From contig JAANDG010000228.1 in assembly GCA_036852015.1 (NCBI GenBank), forward strand, positions 124,001 to 188,000: a stretch of DNA of 64,000 nt, given 5' to 3'. The position numbers and the translations under genes were made by a program. Positions 45,207 to 57,460 of this stretch are shown here, in pieces (within the stretch, counting starts at the first letter, position 1; each line of letters opens with the position of its first letter). The notes under the pieces were generated by a model. It searched no databases, was not told the DNA's origin, and saw only the letters and a list, made by a program, of their open reading frames with translations. The DNA comes from Pelodera strongyloides (taxonomy: Eukaryota > Nematoda > Chromadorea > Rhabditida > Rhabditidae).

Positions 45207-45372
45207 AAAATGGGCGGGTCGCTCCGCTCGATATATTTGAACGCCATTCGAATGTTTGTGGCCTGACGTATACCCAGTGACAATCGGTAGAACCTGTAAT
45301 AGAAAGGCAATGTACTACAGAACCAAGCTGAGGCCTTGTTGTATTCAGCGAAGGCCAAAAGGTGCGCTGTGA
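45207..45372 (-). CDS. Orphan exon(s) of an unidentified gene
   Basis: The minus strand has an acceptor CTCTCACAG, then an open segment reading AHLLAFAEYNKASAWF and RFYRLSLGIRQATNIRMAFK, ending at donor T/GTAAGT. An internal TTTCTATTACAG could be the acceptor of a shorter exon (45207-45296). Composition looks like coding alpha-helix. A second candidate exon, about 45793-45903 minus (LLVSPSLFKPFCETLLEPFR, donor CTA/GTAAGC), would lie upstream, but phases do not join directly. Not recognised. Confidence 0.3.
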
Positions 45373-45935
45373 GAGGAGAGAAAGAAAGAAAGAGAAAAAT
45401 AGTGAAGGGGAGATTTTTAAATTGTATTTATTCATTTATCTCAGGGGAAGATGGTGTTCAACCAGGATTGTAGTGTAGATGAAGCGAACAGTTGAGGGCT
45501 AAATCATTAAACAATTAGCGAATATCTTGCAATTACATCGCAATTGCGCCTTGATAGCAATAAGTCTAGCTGCAATGTAACTTACCACACTGTAGATATC
45601 GATTCGACTAAGAAAGTATTGTAAATTAGCAAGGAGAAAACATCGGTAGGCCTATATCAGATCCAGATGCTATATAGCAATATATAGACCGTCTTTCAAA
45701 GAACGATAAAATACCATACTCAAATTATATAAATTTGCAGATATCGCGACAAAAGAAGTAAACTTAATCAACTAACCGCATACGCTTACTAGGTAGAGGA
45801 GACCATACGCATCTTTCAAACAGCGAAAGGGCTCCAAAAGGGTTTCACAAAAAGGCTTGAAGAGCGAAGGCGACACCAGCAAGACGATCAGCATAGTCTG
45901 AAACTAAGCAAAACGGCAGAAAAGAACAGTAGACT

Positions 45936-48900
45936 GACGAAAATTTTTTAAGAGTCACGCTAAATCACATTACTACTTATCCTACTTAATTCCTGCGGCT
46001 TCGCAACGGTGCCGCAGGAATATCACTCGAGGGAATGCACCCTAACTTACACTAACATGGATTAATTGATATGACGAAAAATATTTAAGATTCACGCTAA
46101 TTCGTCCTACTTAATTCCTGCGGCTTCGCAACGGTGCCGCAGTATCACTCCTAACTTACACTAACATGGCTTAATTGATATGACGAAAAATATTTAAGCT
46201 TCACGCTAATTCGTCCTACTTAATTCCTGCGGCTTCGCAACGGTGCCGCAGGAATATCACTCGAGAGAATGCACCCTAACTTACACTACATGGATTAATT
46301 GATATGACGAAAAATATTTAAGCTTCACGCTAATTCATCCTACTTAATTCCTGCCTGCAGCTTCGCAACGGCCGCAGGAATATCCTCGAGAGAATGCACC
46401 CTAACTTACACTAACATGGATTAATTGATATGACGAAAATTTTAAGCTTCACGCTATTCGTCCTACTTTAATTCCTGGGCTTCGCAACGGTGCCGCAGGA
46501 ATATCACCGAGAGAATGCACCCTAACTTTAACATGGATTAATTGATATGACGAAAAATATTTAAGCTTCACGCTAATTCATCCTACTTAATTCCTGCCTG
46601 CAGCTTCGCAACGGTGCCGCAGGAGTATCACTCGAGAGAATGCCCCTAACTTACACTAACTGGATTAATTGATATGACGAAAAATATTTGCTTCACGCTA
46701 ATTATCTACTTAATTCCTGCGGCTTCGCAACGGTGCCGCAGGAATATCACTCGAGAGAATGCACCTAACTTACAATAACATGGATTAATTGGTATGACGA
46801 AACATATTTAAGCTTCACGCTAATTCATCCTACTTAATTCCTGCCTGCAGCTTCGCAACGGTGCCGCAGGAATATCACTCGAGAGAATGCACCCTAACTT
46901 ACACTAACATGGATTAATTGATATGACGAAAAATATTTAAGCTTCACGCTAATTCGTCCTACTTAATTCCTGCGGCTTCGCAACGGTGCCGCAGGAATAT
47001 CACTCGAGAGAATGCACCCTAACTTACACTAACATGGATTAATTGATATGACGAAACACATTTAAGCTTCACGCTAATTCGTCCTACTTAATTCCTGCGG
47101 CTTCGCAACGGTGCCGCAGGAATATCACTCGAGGGAATGCACCCTAACTTACACTAACATGGATTAATTGATATGACGAAACATATTTAAGCTTCACGCT
47201 AATTCATCCTACTTAATTCCTGCGGCTTCGCAACGGTGCCGCAGGAATATCACTCGAGAGAATGCACCCTAACTTACACTAACATGGATTAATTGATATG
47301 ACGAAAAATATTTAAGCTTCACGCTAATTCGTCCTACTTAATTCCTGCGGCTTCGCAACGGTGCCGCAGGAATATCACTCGAGAGAATGCATCCTAACTT
47401 ACACTGACATGGATTAATTGATATGACGAAAAATATTTGAGCTTCACGCTAATTCGTCCTACTTAATTCCTGCGGCTTCGCAACGGTGCCGCAGGAATAT
47501 CACTCGAGGGAATGCACCCTAACTTACACTAACATGGATTAATTGATATGACGAAAAATATTTAAGCTTCACGCTAATTCGTCCTACTTAATTCCTGCGG
47601 CTTCGCAACGGTGCCGCAGGAATATCACTCGAGAGAATGCACCCTAACTTACAAACATGGATTAATTGGTATGACGAAACATATTTAAGCTTCACGCTAA
47701 TTCATCCTACTTAATTCCTGCCTGCAGCTTCGCAACGGTGCCGCAGGAATATCACTCGAGAGAATGCACCCTAACTTGACGAAAAATATTTAAGCTTCAC
47801 GCTAATTCGTCCTACTTAATTCCTGCGGCTTCGCAACGGTGCCGCAGGAATATCACTCGAGAGAATGCACCCTAACTTACACTAACATGGATTAATTGAT
47901 ATGACGAAACACATTTAAGCTTCACGCTAATTATCCTACTTAATTCCTGCGGCTTCGCAACTGTGCCGCAGGAATATCATCCTAACTTACACAACATGTA
48001 TTAATTGATGTGACGAAACATATTTAAGCTTCACGCTAATTCATCCTACTTAATTCCTGCGGCTTCGCAACGGTGCCGCAGGAATATCACTCGAGAGAAT
48101 GCACCCTAACTTACACTAACATGGATTAATTGATATGACGAAAAATATTTAAGCTTCACGCTAATTCGTCCTACTTAATTCCTGCGGCTTCGCAACGGTG
48201 CCGCAGGAATATCACTCGAGGGAATGCACCCTAACTTACACTAACATGGATTAATTGATATGACGAAAAATATTTAAGCTTCACGCTAATTCATCCTACT
48301 TAATTCCTGCCTGCAGCTTCGCAACGGTGCCGCAGGAATATCACTCGAGAGAATGCACCCTAACTTACACTAACATGGATTAATTGATATGACGAAAAAT
48401 ATTTAAGCTTCACGCTAATTCGTCCTACTTAATTCCTGCGGCTTCGCAACGGTGCCGCAGGAATATCACTCGAGAGAATGCACCCTAACTTACACTAACA
48501 TGGATTAATTGGTATGACGAAACATATTTAAGCTTCACGCTAATTCATCCTACTTAATTCCTGCGGCTTCGCAACGGTGCCGCAGGAATATCACTCGAGG
48601 GAATGCACCCTAACTTACACTAACATGGATTAATTGATATGACGAAAAATATTTAAGCTTCACGCTAATTCGTCCTACTTAATTCCTGCGGCTTTGCAAC
48701 GGTGCCGCAGGAATATCACTCGAGGGAATGCACCCTAACTTACACTAACATGGATTAATTGATATGACGAAAAATATTTAAGATTCACGCTAATTCGTCC
48801 TACTTAATTCCTGCGGCTTCGCAACGGTGCCGCAGGAATCTCACTCGAGAGAATGCACCCTAACTTACACTAACATGGATTAATTGATATGACGAAACAT

Positions 48901-49175
48901 ATTTAAGCTTCACGCTAATTCATCCTACTTAATTCCTGCGGCTTCGCAACGGTGCCGCAGGAATATCACTCGAGAGAATGCACCCTAACTTACATTAACA
49001 TGGATTAATTGATATGACGAAACATATTTAAGCTTCACGCTAATTCATCCTACTTAATTCCTGCGGCTTCGCAACGGTGCCGCAGGAATATCACCCCGTG
49101 AGAGACTGCACGCCAACTAACTTTTACTAACATTAATTAAGACGAAAAATATTTAAGAGCCACGCTAAAGCACAT
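45936..49175. repeat. 125-bp satellite array, about 26 units, with a hairpin in each unit
   Basis: Head-to-tail units beginning GACGAAAAATATTTAAGCTT. Each contains TTCCTGCGGC, an 11-base spacer, and GCCGCAGGAA: a perfect 10-bp stem. Two main variants exist: CTAATTCGTCC versus CTAATTCATCC, the latter often with an expanded CCTGCCTGCAGC arm. Edge units are diverged (GAGTCACGCTAAATCACATT at the left, GAGCCACGCTAAAGCACATT at the right) and some units carry small deletions. Confidence 0.97.
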
Positions 49176-49856
49176 TCCACATCACATGGATATTGAAACG
49201 GCTGGTATATATATAATTAAGAGTTATTGAACCTTTTAAACACCTAGAATTATGGCGATTTTGGAAATTCTGTATAGTGGGGATTCGAAAATAAAGTTCT
49301 GCAATCTGCAAGAAGGACAGTTCAAAAGGGCAGAAACAAAAGTGATGCAATTTAAATAAAGGGTTTTGTTCCGAAACATCATTTTCAACTATTAATGCTT
49401 AGTTTCGCCGATACAACTAAAGGTACTAAAGTTCTATGCTACATGAAACTAGTTGGCTTGACCTTGTGATCTAGGATTTCGATCAATATGAGAGTTGCAA
49501 AGGGCAGAGACTCAGCTTGGGAATTGGTGCGCGTTCAGATGATGCGAATACAAACTAGCTAACATCACAGAAAGACTTATTAATAAAAGGATTAATATAT
49601 GAGCGCACGGAGCTTTGGTGAGGGTATATATGAGTCGCAAGAGAGGGGCGGAGTCTCAGCTTCGGAAAATCTCCCGCGCTTATTCTGGGCGGAGTCAGGG
49701 TCAAAATTCCTTCGTCTACGCTATGTATGGGAGGGAGACAGAGACACATCTGCCTTGGGGACAGACCCGGGGGCAACTATTTTCGCACAGCGACAGGGGG
49801 GTTGTGGGTGCCGCGATGTTGGCATTTTCGTATGGATTTATATGGAAAAATAACTG

Positions 49857-49896
<40 letters not shown>

Positions 49897-50518
49897 AAGA
49901 TAATAAAAGGCAAAAAAATTACTAATCGGAAATTGGAATAAAACACTGATTTAGATTACGGTAACTTGATAACGTGACATGAAAATGATGTGGTCTCCAA
50001 GTATGCTGAAAATTAACAGTATCTGGAAACTACACGAGAATATTTTTTTAATTTTCCATATTATATAAGCATATTTCGTGCAGAAATACGGTAGCATTGT
50101 AATCACACCGATTTTTGGGATACAATAAACCCCATTATCATTTTGCAAAAAATCGCGTTCGAAGAACACAACGAACGCGCAATCATTGACCACGCCTCCT
50201 CGAAGCAAAATTTTTTTTTTTTTTTTTTTCCAAAAAATCGAGCCGCGCATTTGTATTTTATTTTTTGTTTGCATTTTGTCGATCGTTTCGTTTTGTTTTG
50301 TGCTTTCGTTTGTTCCAGAACAATTCTATTGTACTGCAGACTGTTTCCTGTTTCTTGTTGGAAGCCTGAACAGTATAACTTAACCCTGCAGAAGGATGGT
50401 AGCTTCTGTCTGTGAAAAACATGCTGTCGAATATTTGTTTAATTGTTGGTATTAATCTCCATTAAAACAAGGCATTTGTGTTTGCTCAGTTTTCTTTACT
50501 CGCTTTGCAGAACATCGG
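49176..50518. other. Spacer between the satellite and the RING gene
   Basis: No coding exon supported. Contains an (AT)n tract at 49859-49894 and a T-run near 50211-50229. A tttgcag acceptor just before the RING start suggests a non-coding first exon somewhere here. Confidence 0.45.
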
Positions 50519-53500
50519 ATGATGTCCTCTTCGGGTAACAACGAGAGCACGGAAACAGTGAACAAGAATCAAGTTCAGGTATTTTCAATATCTTGTCTTC
50601 TATTTATAATTATTGATTCTGGGTACGTGGGTGTTTCGAATACTGTCTAATTTTAGGCGACAGTCAGCGACGATGTAACAGACGCAGCGGATTCTTCTAC
50701 CCTCGTCGAAGTGCATGCGTGTGGAATTTGCTATTCGGTATGCTGTATATTTTTTCCCATTGCGAAGTCCGTTGGAATGCGTACATCAACCTAGTTAGGG
50801 CGCATTCGAGATGAGAAATTCCGGAAAGCAAAAAAGTCTATTGAGTCTAGATGTTCTTAATTTGTACGATTTATAATTTCAGCGCTATGATACTGGTAAA
50901 AAGATCCCGAAAGTGCTTCCTTGTGGCCATACCTACTGTCTTGTATGTATCAGTTCAATTGCCCGTAATGGACGTCGGAAGCTGAACTGCCCATCTTGTC
51001 GTACGCCATCAAAAGTCTCTCTGCGCACCCTTCCCAACAATTTTCAGCTTACCGGTAATCTTTTACAACGATTTAGAGTAATTCCCAATTTCTGGTTTCC
51101 AATTTTCAATTCTGCAAATTTTACAAGACAAAAGACATCGTTCCCGTATGTTGAAGGGTACTGATTTCGTAAGGCTTTTGATCTTGAATTTCGTTAAATT
51201 TAGCATATAACCGCAGATTTTTTAGATTTACTTTCAAAATTGAAATTAATTGACGAATCACCACCGACTGCAGAATCTATTGGAGAGAGAGATCAGTTAC
51301 TTGCTCAAGTTATCGGACAGCTTAATGACTCTGGTGCGTTTCTTTGCCGTACGTAGTATTTCAATTTCAATCATTTGTTAAAGCTAACGCCAAGGAGTTT
51401 CTGAAATAATTATTTATTGCAATATGTGCCTTCCGGTCGAGACGTTCACCTAAAATGTCTTTGGTCAAGAGGACGCAAAAAAGCGTTCTCAAAACCACGT
51501 ATAAAAAAGCGTTCTCAAACCCACGTGCCAGATCGCTTTTATTTTAATGGTCCCAAGTTTAGACGATAGTGACTCGGAGGACTTCTTGAGTGAGGCCGAT
51601 ATTGGAGAGTTGTTGGATGTTGGTGCGACCATACAGAGAGCGAAACGACTCAAAATGGTACTGCCTTTGTTGCTATTAGGCTATTACTTTGGAGAATTTT
51701 GTTATGGTCAAAGGCGCAAGGTCTCTCTCCTTCAGTACAGTAGTTGGAATATTTCCTTTAGTGGGCCAATGGACGAGAAACGTCTGGGAATGTACTATGT
51801 TTGATATTGACGTAGCGAAATTGATAAGTAAGTCGGGTAGATGCGCCGCATGAGGCAACCCGCCCCTCTGTGTGTAACGCGGAGCTAGGGACAATCAGTA
51901 TTGGTTGCGTGAAAAAGTGTGTGTGTAGCTCAACCGGTGAGTGCTTGCTAGCCATGCAAGTGACGCGGGTTCGAGTCCGCTCCACGCCAAGTTTTTCGCA
52001 ATAGACCAGATTGTTGCCTAGGAGCCATGGGGGCCGAACCCCACTTAGCCCTGATACGTGATATTTGCGTATCTTTTAAATTCTTATAATTAGTTGGGGG
52101 TTGGGAAGATTGCGGTAGCGGTTGGGTTTTTAGTATTTAGTATTATTATTTTAGCAATTGGACTGCGTGGAGTCTCATATATTCCTCCCCGGGGACGAGG
52201 CCGATTTGCAGGAGTTTAAAAGTGATTACTTTTCGATAGTTATTTAATAAGGGTTACGTAAGTTGTAGCTCACTAAGCTAGCTAACGGAAACGTATGCAA
52301 ATATAAGTATGTTCCGGCTCACGCAGAGTAACTCTTGTTGGTGATAAGTCCTTTCTCTCCATTACTTTGGTTTACTACTACCTGCTGTTGGCTACACTGC
52401 TACACAGTGGAATCGTTTAGTTGTAGAGTTCTTCTTTTTTTTCAGCGAACTCTCGTAAGATCACACAAATAATTGATAAGCTGAAGTCGCTGAAGGACCA
52501 GTTCATAACTATGCGTCATGCTTTAGGAGAAACGCGGATTGATGTAAGTTGTTTTTTCTATTAAACAATTAAACTGTTTTCAAATATTTATTAGACTTAC
52601 GTAGGGCGCACCATCGTAAAAGAAATTATGGTAAGTAAGTAAGGATTTTGCTATTTTGTCCTTTCTTCGTTGTCTGTGTGTTTGATGTGGGTTGTAGTGA
52701 GAGCCGGTGGTCTCTTGGTCTTATTATTTCGCGGGCTTTTTCTAACACATAACGCTTTTTATTATTTTATTCACATCACTTTTTCAGGGGTACTGTTAGA
52801 TTAGGCGGGGTAATTTATTAGCTAATGTTTTCATTATCATCTTTTTTTCAGGGTCGAGAGATGACGCGCAGTATTGTGCAACGGAATCGCGCCTCTTTGC
52901 AGCTTCCGGAGGAGCAGCTGAATAGATTTATCGGCGGACGGCTAACGGGAGCTGTGGAAAGCTTGGCCAATTTCAATCCTCGCGCCGAGTACATGGATTT
53001 GTTGAACGCGTTCCGCGACGCGGTTGTTTCCGCAGAAGAGTAAGTTTACGTTGTAGGTTGTATAATTTGATGAACCTTAACCTTATTGATAAGTATATCC
53101 TTATCTAGTGTCGGAGACCTACGTCGCTAATTGGCTAATTGCTAACAGATTAATGTTTAATTGGCTAATTGCTAGCAGGCAGTCTTTTAGTGTGCTCCCG
53201 CCTTTTCATGGTGCTGATCACGACCTCGACCTCCATCGCTTCCGATTCCATTTTGATGAGAGTGGGAATGACACGTGAGTTGAATTGAGACTGTTGTTTT
53301 TCCTCTGGGTATAAAAGTCTATTCCATATCTTTTATACTGGGTTCTGGATATTTTTGTGTTACCTGCTCGTGCTCATTTTTACTTCCTTGAAAGAATAGA
53401 AATGAAAGCTTCAAACTAGGCGAACCCAGGACATAATTATCGTTTTGAAATCTTGAGTTGATTCCCGAAATTCTGCCGATGTATGATACGTTGCTAAAAT

Positions 53501-56500
53501 GCTGAAACGTCGTATGCTTAATATTCTAATCGCGACGGTGGTATTGCTGTTAGCGCTGAAAACTTGGGCAATATGCAAATTTGGAAGGTGGTTTCGTCGG
53601 GCCGGGAAGTTAGCCAACGAGTTTATGCTATGACTATGAGCGAACCACGTGTTACGCAGGTATGATCTGCGCGCCCTTACCCGATACCTATTACTATTTG
53701 AATTTTATCATTTATCGTGCATCCCTTTCACTATTTTGTTTCCAGCGATGGTTCGGACGATGAGTTTGGTCGTTTTGGTGATGACTATAATAATCCGTGG
53801 GATCTCCCATCAGAGGACGACTGGGAAGGGGAAGACCTGGAGGAGATCGCCTACCTCGCCAATATATACGGACCGGAGGCGGCGGCTAGTGAAGCGGCGG
53901 CACAAACTGGCGTTCTTCAGGTAATGGATTGATGATTGATGATTCTTACTTATTTAACTCTTTCACGTCGCTAGGGTGGTTGTGCTCTAATGGAAAATCG
54001 GCAGTTGAAAGTAGTAATCAATACTTGAAGGATGATATTGGTAACTTCAACGCTTCAACCTGAGTAAGCGAAGCAAACTAATGTATTAATGTAAGATATG
54101 TGCAGTGCAATGTCGAGAATTTAGTTATTCTTGCATCTGTGGCTTTTTTTCACGTCTGAACTGACAATGTGATTATCTATCGATAACGCTAACAATATTC
54201 TTGCCGAGCCGATTGTTTATGGTTGTATGGTGGCACCTTTGTCGTTTAGGGCTCGTTCGCTCGTTCGGGGTACGGAATTCCGTTCCGAACAAAAAACGTT
54301 TCAACAGTAGTTCGGGATGGGCGGTCGGAAAAAGGAATTACATTTCCGACCGACCATCGTGAACTACTGTTGAAACGTTTTTTGTTCGGAATTCCGTATC
54401 CAGAACGCGATCTGAAAGTTTATCAAGGTACTAGGTACTAGGTCTTGGTTTAGGCCAGCTCGACTCAATGCGGATCAATAAGTGATCAGACTTTAATTGT
54501 ATGCGGCTGTATTAAACATTTAAACATTTATTAACATAAGCACACAGCCTTATGAGTGGAAATCAATAGAAGTACCAATAAACTGCAAATAATAATGAGA
54601 AGTGAAGTACAAATTAATAAAATAACGGTGTATCAACAACAACAAGTAACAATATTAACTATATATTTTCAGCAAGTGAACGGTCGTTGGCGATGCACGG
54701 TGTGTGACTGTTATGTTCCATCAGATAACAGGGGAAAACTCACACATATAATGGGAAGGAGACATACAGCCGCATCCGATGCCCAAGGCCTTAATGTAAG
54801 TGGTTTATTATGTTAAAGCAGTATGGCAACCTGTTTTTGAAACGTGTGCTGGACATCTCATTCCCATGTGTTGTATGCCAAATCACTGTAGGATACTGCG
54901 CGATTTTAGTTTAATTATATCAATTTGTATACACCATATGAGCATACATTTGTCCAGCATACGTCACAAATCCTTTTTTATATAGCGAATAGCTTCAGTT
55001 AAATATTGCATAGCATTTTCCATCCTATGTAGAAAATACTATGTGAAATATGACATTTTCAGGTGTTGCTTTTTTCATATGTTCAATATTGTGTTTTTTT
55101 TCTCCTCGCTTGTTTTAGTAGAAATACGAATATAAGAATAGACCTGTTCAGAGTAGAAATACGAATGTAAGAATAGACGTATGTTCAGTTGTGCATATCC
55201 TTTAACGTTTTAGCGAAGTGCTACACCCGACCCCGCGCTACCGGCTGTGGAGATATTCTCGCCAGCACAACGCAACAATAGGGCTCGAAGACCACCGGTG
55301 TGTGCTTTTAACTTGTCGTATTGTTCTAGTGTGTATGTATGTATGTGTGTGTGTGTATATGTGTATGGGTGCGTGTTGTGTTGTGTATGTGTGTCAGCAA
55401 ATCAACACATTCTTTTAGAACAATACTGCTCGGTCAAGATCGCGTTATCCAAATGTGGATGCTGGCGGAGAAGGCTCACAACAGAGATTCACCAGTGGAA
55501 GAGGGAGACGAGGTAGGGGCGCCAACTTGAGATTTTTTTTATTTACGTGTTTTCAGGTGTTTATAAAAATATATAATACCAGACGGCTACGCCGCCTGAG
55601 GCGACTTACATGGAAATATGATTGGTTCACCATGGGCATACTTATATACAAAGTTCTAAACGTATCATAAGAAATTCACATAATAGGAAACATATGCATA
55701 CTTCGATATTGAGCTGCGAAACTCTTTTTATACCCGAACGCGAAATTTGCATTTCGTAACGCACATCGGTATGCAAATTGCGCTACAGTTACTCTTTTAT
55801 ATAATAAGATCGTGTCGTCGATTCTCAGGATCAGGAAGTAGGACTGTTTGTAACTCATTCGTTAATTCGTTTACATAGTGTTAGTGTTAGTACTGCTATT
55901 TGGGACTATGGTACATGTACCGTTTAGCAGGCATCGGGTGTTTTAGAATCTTTTAGAATTTTCATTCGTCATGTCTTATGAAATTGTATTATTTAAGTGT
56001 ATGTTAATTCTAACCTCAAACACGGGTAATTAAACCTCATTTAAATTATTGTAATTGACTGCCGTTTCATTTTAAGGAACTGGGCAAGGAGCGGCGGCGC
56101 CTTCTAATTCTGGAGTCCGCTTTTCTGGAGTTCGAGGTCGAAATGCGAATGCTCCGTCGGGTTCAGGCGGCCATCGAAGTGTTAGTTCCACGCGAGCGAC
56201 TAATGGGAGTGCTGCATTCTATCGGGACCGCGATGATGGAGATAGGAACAGAGGTTGGCATTTGAATCGATTCATTCTTTCCGCTTAAAGTGGTATAACA
56301 CCCTGTTTTTGAGCTTGGAATTTGAACAGATTCATTCGTTCCGCTTAAATTGGTATAACGTCTTATTTTTGCACCAATGTTAGACGGTATAATTGTTTAT
56401 GTAGTTGTTTTTGTGTCTAATAATTACCTTCATTCGCATTTTCGCATAAAACATATGGAAATGAATTTGTCGAAGATTCACTTCATAAACCCAACCTCGT

Positions 56501-57460
56501 TTGGCATTAAAGCGGTTTTGTACGTGGTAAGTGGTTTGTGCGGCACTTACTGGCCTATACGTTCCCCATATTTTGTATGTGAATTTTAAGACCGTTAATT
56601 GTGGACCCTTTCAGGAGGAGAGAGCAGCACTTGGCGTTCGTCATCGAGATTTAACGACCCATCGTCGGACTACAATCCGTACTCTTACCATTCACCAGCA
56701 CCAGCTAATGGGAGTGCTTATGGTTGGGGATCTGGTGAGTGCACCGTGCTTTGTATTTTATAAATTTTGTTTTATTAGACTATTTTACAATTTTATTCGT
56801 GAGTTATTCGTGACCGTTAAGTATACTATACTACTTTCTCTGATTTTTTATTCTATTGAGCAACTGAGCTGAGAATTGGCTGATATCTATATGATATGAT
56901 ATGATCTCCTTAGCCATGCCATGTCTTAATTTTATTTTATTTCGCATTTAGTTTAAACATCTATCGTATGGTCCTGTGGTGTAGCCGTAGTATTGTCCTG
57001 TAGTTATTCTACTATAGCAATCAAGCGGTTGCTAGTTAGAGCACTGCCGTACTTCATATAAAGTCAAGAATAGGGATTACTGTGTGACAACGGTCAAACG
57101 AAGTTAAATAAGCCACGTATCACCGTAACTTTGAGTTCTTCTGCCTTTAAAAGTATATTCTTGTATTTAGCTGCCGCCGTGCCTCGCTATGGAGGGGATG
57201 ACTTTTTTGCACACAGTGATTTCTACGGCGGTTGGGGTCAGGCTCCCGGAGACGGTAACTGGCCGCGTGACCCATCCAACATTTACAACAACGTGTACGG
57301 TGGCCGGGGAACCGGGAATCGAGGCGCAAGCGGCGGCGGGCGGGCGCGCGGAAATGCTCGCGGCGGTCGCGGGTTCCCGGGCAATTCGAGCGCCCAGAAT
57401 GTGCCGCGATCGATCAGGCCAAATTGGCCAAATGGCCATCCTGATCCTGGATTGTGGTAG
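50519..57460 (+). CDS. RING finger, C2H2 zinc finger and RGG-repeat protein (unnamed)
   Basis: Probable E3 ubiquitin ligase with RNA-binding character. Fifteen exons: 50519-50578, 50657-50737, 50883-51054, 51226-51333, 51563-51622, 52446-52543, 52852-53039, 53179-53274, 53746-53920, 54673-54795, 55214-55297, 55419-55512, 56077-56253, 56615-56734, 57171-57460. Total 1926 nt, 641 residues, one continuous frame. Residues about 40-90 form a C3HC4 RING: CGICYS, LPCGHTYCLVC, LNCPSCR. Next come NFQLTDLLSKLKLI (TRIM-like spacing), a helical segment KITQIIDKLKSLKDQF, an acidic DDYNNPWDLPSEDDWEGEDL, a U1-like finger CTVCDCYVPSDNRGKLTHIM..H, and a Gly/Arg/Ser-rich tail ending in RGG/GRG boxes (GNARGGRGF). 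Exon 5 could also use a later donor (51657), but that breaks the frame. No named orthologue recognised. Confidence 0.8.
51919..51989 (+). repeat. tRNA-like element in an intron of the RING gene
   Basis: A box TAGCTCAACCGG and B box GGGTTCGAGTCCGC; the anticodon stem CTTGC/GCAAG is perfect around loop TAGCCAT. The loop lacks the invariant U33 and acceptor pairing is poor, so a tRNA pseudogene or SINE head is more likely than a functional tRNA. Confidence 0.45.
54269..54402. mobile_element. Fold-back element in an intron of the RING gene
   Basis: The arm TACGGAATTCCG..GAACAAAAAACGTTTCAACAGTAGTTC is repeated inverted at the right end, with a further inner match GGTCGGAAA. The whole would form one hairpin of about 60 bp stem. 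Ends lack a TTAA flank, so it is a different family from the MITEs above. Confidence 0.75.
54817..54990. mobile_element. TTAA-type MITE (diverged) next to the zinc-finger exon
   Basis: TTAA at 54813-54816, then AGCAGTATGGCAACCTG and TTTTTGAAACGTGTGCTGGAC. The right side carries the inverted GTCCAGCATACGT. It is inserted 21 bp after the exon 54673-54795. Confidence 0.6.
56259..56375. repeat. 58-bp tandem duplication containing a MITE end
   Basis: Two copies of TTTGAAC/TC-AGATTCATTC..TTCCGCTTAAA, each running into GTGGTATAAC or TTGGTATAAC. The second half of each copy is the MITE terminal sequence. Confidence 0.6.

Larger units (their letters stand above)
43695..45935. other. CK2 alpha upstream region with orphan exon-like segments
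   Basis: Holds the CK2 alpha promoter side, a CA repeat (45021-45141) and minus-strand exon-like pieces described separately. No complete gene model could be built. Confidence 0.4.

Noticed and set aside
45936..49175. CRISPR-like array
   Set aside because: Whole 125-bp units are repeated without unique spacers and the genome is eukaryotic; it is a satellite.
49599..49857. Overlapping open frames in the spacer before the RING gene
   Set aside because: Several frames are open at once in GC-rich sequence, with no domain or splice context.
51919..51989. Functional tRNA-Gly(GCC) or tRNA-Ala
   Set aside because: The anticodon loop lacks U33 and the acceptor stem pairs poorly when the T arm is placed correctly.
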